NCBI RefSeq assembly: GCF_001884045.1
Contig: NZ_MACF01000119.1
Location: 372,001-436,000, forward strand
From: Bacillus mobilis
GTDB lineage: Bacteria > Bacillota > Bacilli > Bacillales > Bacillaceae_G
DNA: 64,000 bases
Direction: 5' to 3'
Positions 61,593 to 64,000 of this stretch are shown in pieces. Made by a program: the position numbers and the translations under genes. Below the pieces are notes generated by a model, which was given only the letters and a program-made list of their open reading frames with translations, was not told the origin of the DNA and did not search any database. Position 1 is the first letter of the stretch. Every line of letters starts with the position of its first letter.

Positions 61593-62336
61593 TTACTTCC
61601 CCTTAAATCCTCGATATAAAGCAGTCCGTAACTCTTGTTTGTATTCCTCTATTTCTGGCATATCGAGTTCTTCTGCTAGTCTGATGGCTAATTCAATATC
61701 ATACGGTACACGTACGAGTTGAATGGAAAAGCTTGCGGCTTCTTTTTCATTGTATGTTCCTTCGAATATTAAATAGGAAGCTTGTGTAATTTCAAGTGGA
61801 TTGCCTACACTACCTGCATTACATAACGTTTTCCCTTTAAAATTTTGAACGAACGCTTGGTGAACATCACCGTAGCAAACGACATCTGGTTTTCTTTCTC
61901 CTTCTATATTCTCTGTGAGCTCACTGTTTTCGAACATACTAACTCGTTCTTCTCTTGAAGCGTGTGGTTGAATTCTTTCATATAAACTTCTCGGTGAAGC
62001 GTGGAACATACGGATCAGTTTACCGCTCATATAAAATTCGATTGAAAATGGTAAGCCTCTTAAATAGTCATTTTGTTCTTCCGATAGTTGTTTTTGATGC
62101 CATTTTAACGCTTCAAATTCAGTCGGTTTTGTAATAAAATCATCCCAGTTCCCCATTACAACTCCATCACATTCTTTACGAATGATTTCAATCACTTCGC
62201 TAGAATGAGGACCTTTTCCGACTAAATCTCCAAGACAAATAATGCGCTCAATTCCTCTTACTTTAATATCTTTCAGTACAGAATCTAATGCCGGAATATT
62301 ACCGTGAATATCTGAAATTACTGCTATTTTATCCAT
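61593..62336 (-). CDS. Metallophosphoesterase (calcineurin-like)
   Basis: The 247-residue protein has the di-metal phosphoesterase motifs: SDIHGN at 8-13, GDLVGKG near 36, GNWDD near 62 (motif III GNxD in place of GNHD), then FHAS near 111 and YGDVHQAF near 155. These enzymes hydrolyse phosphodiesters or phosphomonoesters such as YfcE-like substrates. The ATG follows GGAGGGA. It is 13 bases after the APH gene and cotranscribed with it. Confidence 0.9.
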   Translation of the reverse strand: MDKIAVISDIHGNIPALDSVLKDIKVRGIERIICLGDLVGKGPHSSEVIEIIRKECDGVVMGNWDDFITKPTEFEALKWHQKQLSEEQNDYLRGLPFSIEFYMSGKLIRMFHASPRSLYERIQPHASREERVSMFENSELTENIEGERKPDVVCYGDVHQAFVQNFKGKTLCNAGSVGNPLEITQASYLIFEGTYNEKEAASFSIQLVRVPYDIELAIRLAEELDMPEIEEYKQELRTALYRGFKGK

Positions 62337-62349
62337 ATGAATCCCTCCA

Positions 62350-63288
62350 TTACTTATAGTTTATTATATCCGTATGTTGTGATTGATACCATTTTGGAAT
62401 ATAGGATGAAAAATGATTATGATCTTCTAAAATTCCGTTTAATCTTTCCTTCATATCATCTACTAAATGCGGTGTGCTTCGGTTTGTCCATACGATATCC
62501 GCTGGGAATGTCATTGCTGCATATAAGGAGTACAGTTTCCAAAAATAAAGCGATGGTTCACCTCCGCAATATCCGTGAACTTGTCCAACCGCAAATGGTT
62601 TACTTATTCTTGTCGTAAAAATCGCTACATTATAAAAATCGTGTATTGGATCGCCAAAATCATATCTACCAAAATCGATAACGATAAACTCCTTATTATG
62701 AATCATACTATTCGCTGGATGGAAGTCATCGTGTAAAAATGTGATTGGACGATTTTTCAATAATTGTTTATGCTCCCCTACAAATCTTAATACTGGCTTC
62801 AAATCAAGGAAATCTATTTCATAGTTTGCTAACGCTTCTACATATCTTTCATACTTATTCCATCGAACCGTTTCCCATTTATTACTTGCACTTTCTCTTT
62901 CAATTGAGTGAATCCTCTTTAATACTTCTCCTGCTTTTCTTCCTGCATGATACTGTTCTTCCACTGATAGCTTCCCTAAACCTTCTTCACCGTTTACACC
63001 TTGGATCCATTCAAATACTTGAACACATTTATTTAATTCTTCAAGCTTTATAAAATGAATTAACTTCGGTGTTGGAATATGTAATAACTCTAATTGTTTC
63101 ATATACGTATATTCTTCTTGTTTACGTTCAAAGTTTACAGCATCACATACCTTCACAAAATATGTTACTCTGTTTTCTAATTCTATTTTATATTTCTCTT
63201 CATGTGAAAAACCTTTTGAAATAGCTGTACACTTTACAATACGAGGCCATTCTAGTTTCCTCTCTATCTCTCTAAGTATTTCCTTCAC
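62350..63288 (-). CDS. Aminoglycoside-phosphotransferase-like kinase
   Basis: The GTG at 63288 follows GAGGTG, giving 312 residues. APH/choline-kinase motifs are present: VTYFVKVCDAV near residue 41 (ATP Lys), the Brenner loop FLHDDFHPANSMI near 192 (catalytic Asp) and VIDFGRYDFGDPIHDFYN near 208 (metal Asp). Homologues phosphorylate aminoglycosides, macrolides, fructosamine or choline-type substrates, and many chromosomal members give no resistance. It lies between the VOC and phosphoesterase genes in one operon. Confidence 0.88.
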   Translation of the reverse strand: MKEILREIERKLEWPRIVKCTAISKGFSHEEKYKIELENRVTYFVKVCDAVNFERKQEEYTYMKQLELLHIPTPKLIHFIKLEELNKCVQVFEWIQGVNGEEGLGKLSVEEQYHAGRKAGEVLKRIHSIERESASNKWETVRWNKYERYVEALANYEIDFLDLKPVLRFVGEHKQLLKNRPITFLHDDFHPANSMIHNKEFIVIDFGRYDFGDPIHDFYNVAIFTTRISKPFAVGQVHGYCGGEPSLYFWKLYSLYAAMTFPADIVWTNRSTPHLVDDMKERLNGILEDHNHFSSYIPKWYQSQHTDIINYK

Positions 63289-63302
63289 AACGCTCACCTC
63301 AA

Positions 63303-64000
63303 TCAATATATGTACAAACTACCTAGCACTTCATGCTCTCGTTTATTTTCACCTTTAAACTCCACTGCAAATGGATATTCGCCATGATGCTTCAATCGTT
63401 CTAGTACTAGCCCTTCTCCAATTGCTTCACAAAACTGCACATGAATGTCACCAAACGCTACACTTTGACATTCCGCATTCCATTCTTCATTTTTCACGAC
63501 CGGACTTGCATTTAGCGCCATTACTTCTTTCCATTTTTGTACTGTTTCTCGAACATTTTTCACTGCATAATGGATCGTTTCAATTTGTTGTACGTTGTTT
63601 TTATGCTCAGTGATAGTTCCTATGTTACGTAAATCGTTTCTTCTTTCTTCATCCGTTTCGTTCCACTGTATAAAGAAAGGCAATTTCGGCCCGTTCTCTT
63701 CTTGCTTTACAAATAACATTTTCCACTCTAAAAGGCGGGCATCTTTTCTCATTCGTTTCCCTTCAAATGGTCCTATCGTATGTATTCCATGTTTATTAAA
63801 CTTAACTGCTAGTTCTTCAATTGCGTCTGTTCGAATTGCGATTTGTAACATACCTTCTCCATCTTGTAATTTCACTACCGTTTCTTGTACTAATGGATTT
63901 TCTGCTTTCTTCGCTTTTTCTTCATGCTGAACTGCTAAAAATTCTATATATGATAAATCAAAATAACATAAACTATTCCAAGTACCCCAAGTAGTATGCT
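63303..64000 (-). CDS. VOC-like (glyoxalase-3 type) protein, 5' end outside window
   Basis: The frame is open upstream of the apparent start at 63875 to the window edge (contains TWNSLCYFDLSYIEFLAV), so the gene starts beyond 64000. The visible 231 residues include DGEGMLQIAIRTDAIEELAV, then FIQWNETDEERRNDLRNIG and a C-terminal half with TIHYAVKNVRETVQKW and VHVQFCEA-like strands. This fits the Glyoxalase_3/VOC-like group of unknown substrate. The stop is 15 bases before the APH GTG. Confidence 0.8.
   Translation of the reverse strand, partial: HTTWGTWNSLCYFDLSYIEFLAVQHEEKAKKAENPLVQETVVKLQDGEGMLQIAIRTDAIEELAVKFNKHGIHTIGPFEGKRMRKDARLLEWKMLFVKQEENGPKLPFFIQWNETDEERRNDLRNIGTITEHKNNVQQIETIHYAVKNVRETVQKWKEVMALNASPVVKNEEWNAECQSVAFGDIHVQFCEAIGEGLVLERLKHHGEYPFAVEFKGENKREHEVLGSLYIY

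Noticed and set aside
1-64000. CRISPR arrays, prophage, intact insertion sequences, tRNA or rRNA genes
   Set aside because: No regularly spaced identical repeats, phage structural genes, transposase genes or tRNA cloverleaf-like sequences were seen on either strand.

Overview
The window is chromosomal DNA of a low-GC Firmicute, almost certainly the Bacillus cereus group. The reasons are an immune-inhibitor-A-type M6 metalloprotease, a Bacillus-type acyl-lipid desaturase, a YerA-type deaminase, strong GGAGG-like ribosome binding sites with frequent TTG/GTG starts, and many compact hairpin-plus-T terminators. I see no rRNA, tRNA, CRISPR array, intact insertion sequence or prophage. The first and last genes run off the window.

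Layout. 1-4.0 kb: a RocB-like M20 peptidase, an IclR regulator and a divergent RocE-like amino-acid permease, with a consensus CcpA (cre) site and an IclR-like inverted repeat in between. 4.3-12.1 kb: a VOC protein, an RtcB RNA ligase, a Des-type fatty-acid desaturase, an InhA-family secreted protease and an exported alkaline phosphatase. 12.3-16.8 kb: a DUF2975/XRE pair, then a tightly overlapped operon of a LytTR response regulator, a GHKL histidine kinase, a 28-codon ORF, a YhfC-type intramembrane protease and a DUF3887 lipoprotein. 16.9-20.8 kb: a HAD/P-loop kinase/GNAT/VOC operon, a possible small RNA, a zinc-ribbon protein and a PadR-DUF2812 pair. 20.9-24.1 kb: an intact MoxR-DUF58-DUF4129 operon. 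24.2-33.5 kb: an MHS-type MFS transporter, an ArgD-like aminotransferase, a KatX-like catalase, an adenine-deaminase-like amidohydrolase, a class-C serine hydrolase and two unknown proteins. 33.7-36.5 kb: a second MoxR-DUF58-DUF4129 operon in which DUF58 has a homopolymer frameshift and DUF4129 an in-frame stop.

36.7-41.5 kb: a MarR-nitroreductase-monooxygenase operon, a TetM-like ribosomal protection GTPase with an overlapping upstream ORF, an alpha/beta hydrolase and a NUDIX protein. 41.7-44.4 kb: a GntR-ABC cassette plus a YfzA-like protein, flanked by what look like the two halves of one WGR-domain gene. 44.5-49.7 kb: a SUKH protein, an epimerase, and an operon of a small exported protein followed (after a hairpin) by two FtsX-type permeases and an ABC ATPase. 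50.2-57.5 kb: an SDR/TetR divergon, a CPBP protease, an AraC regulator with an abnormal C-terminus, a GNAT and a zinc-ribbon membrane protein, a NUDIX protein, and a DMT exporter divergent from a MocR regulator. 57.6-64 kb: DUF188, DUF3892, a duplicated-domain unknown, DUF2785, GrpB, a metallophosphoesterase, an APH-type kinase and a VOC protein.

The most interesting points are the coupled regulator-kinase-intramembrane protease-lipoprotein operon (a possible lipoprotein-derived peptide signalling unit), the exported-protein/ABC operon (bacteriocin-like architecture), the split WGR gene around an ABC cassette, and the decaying paralogous MoxR operon. All functions are inferred by reading the sequence and motif recall; no database search was run.
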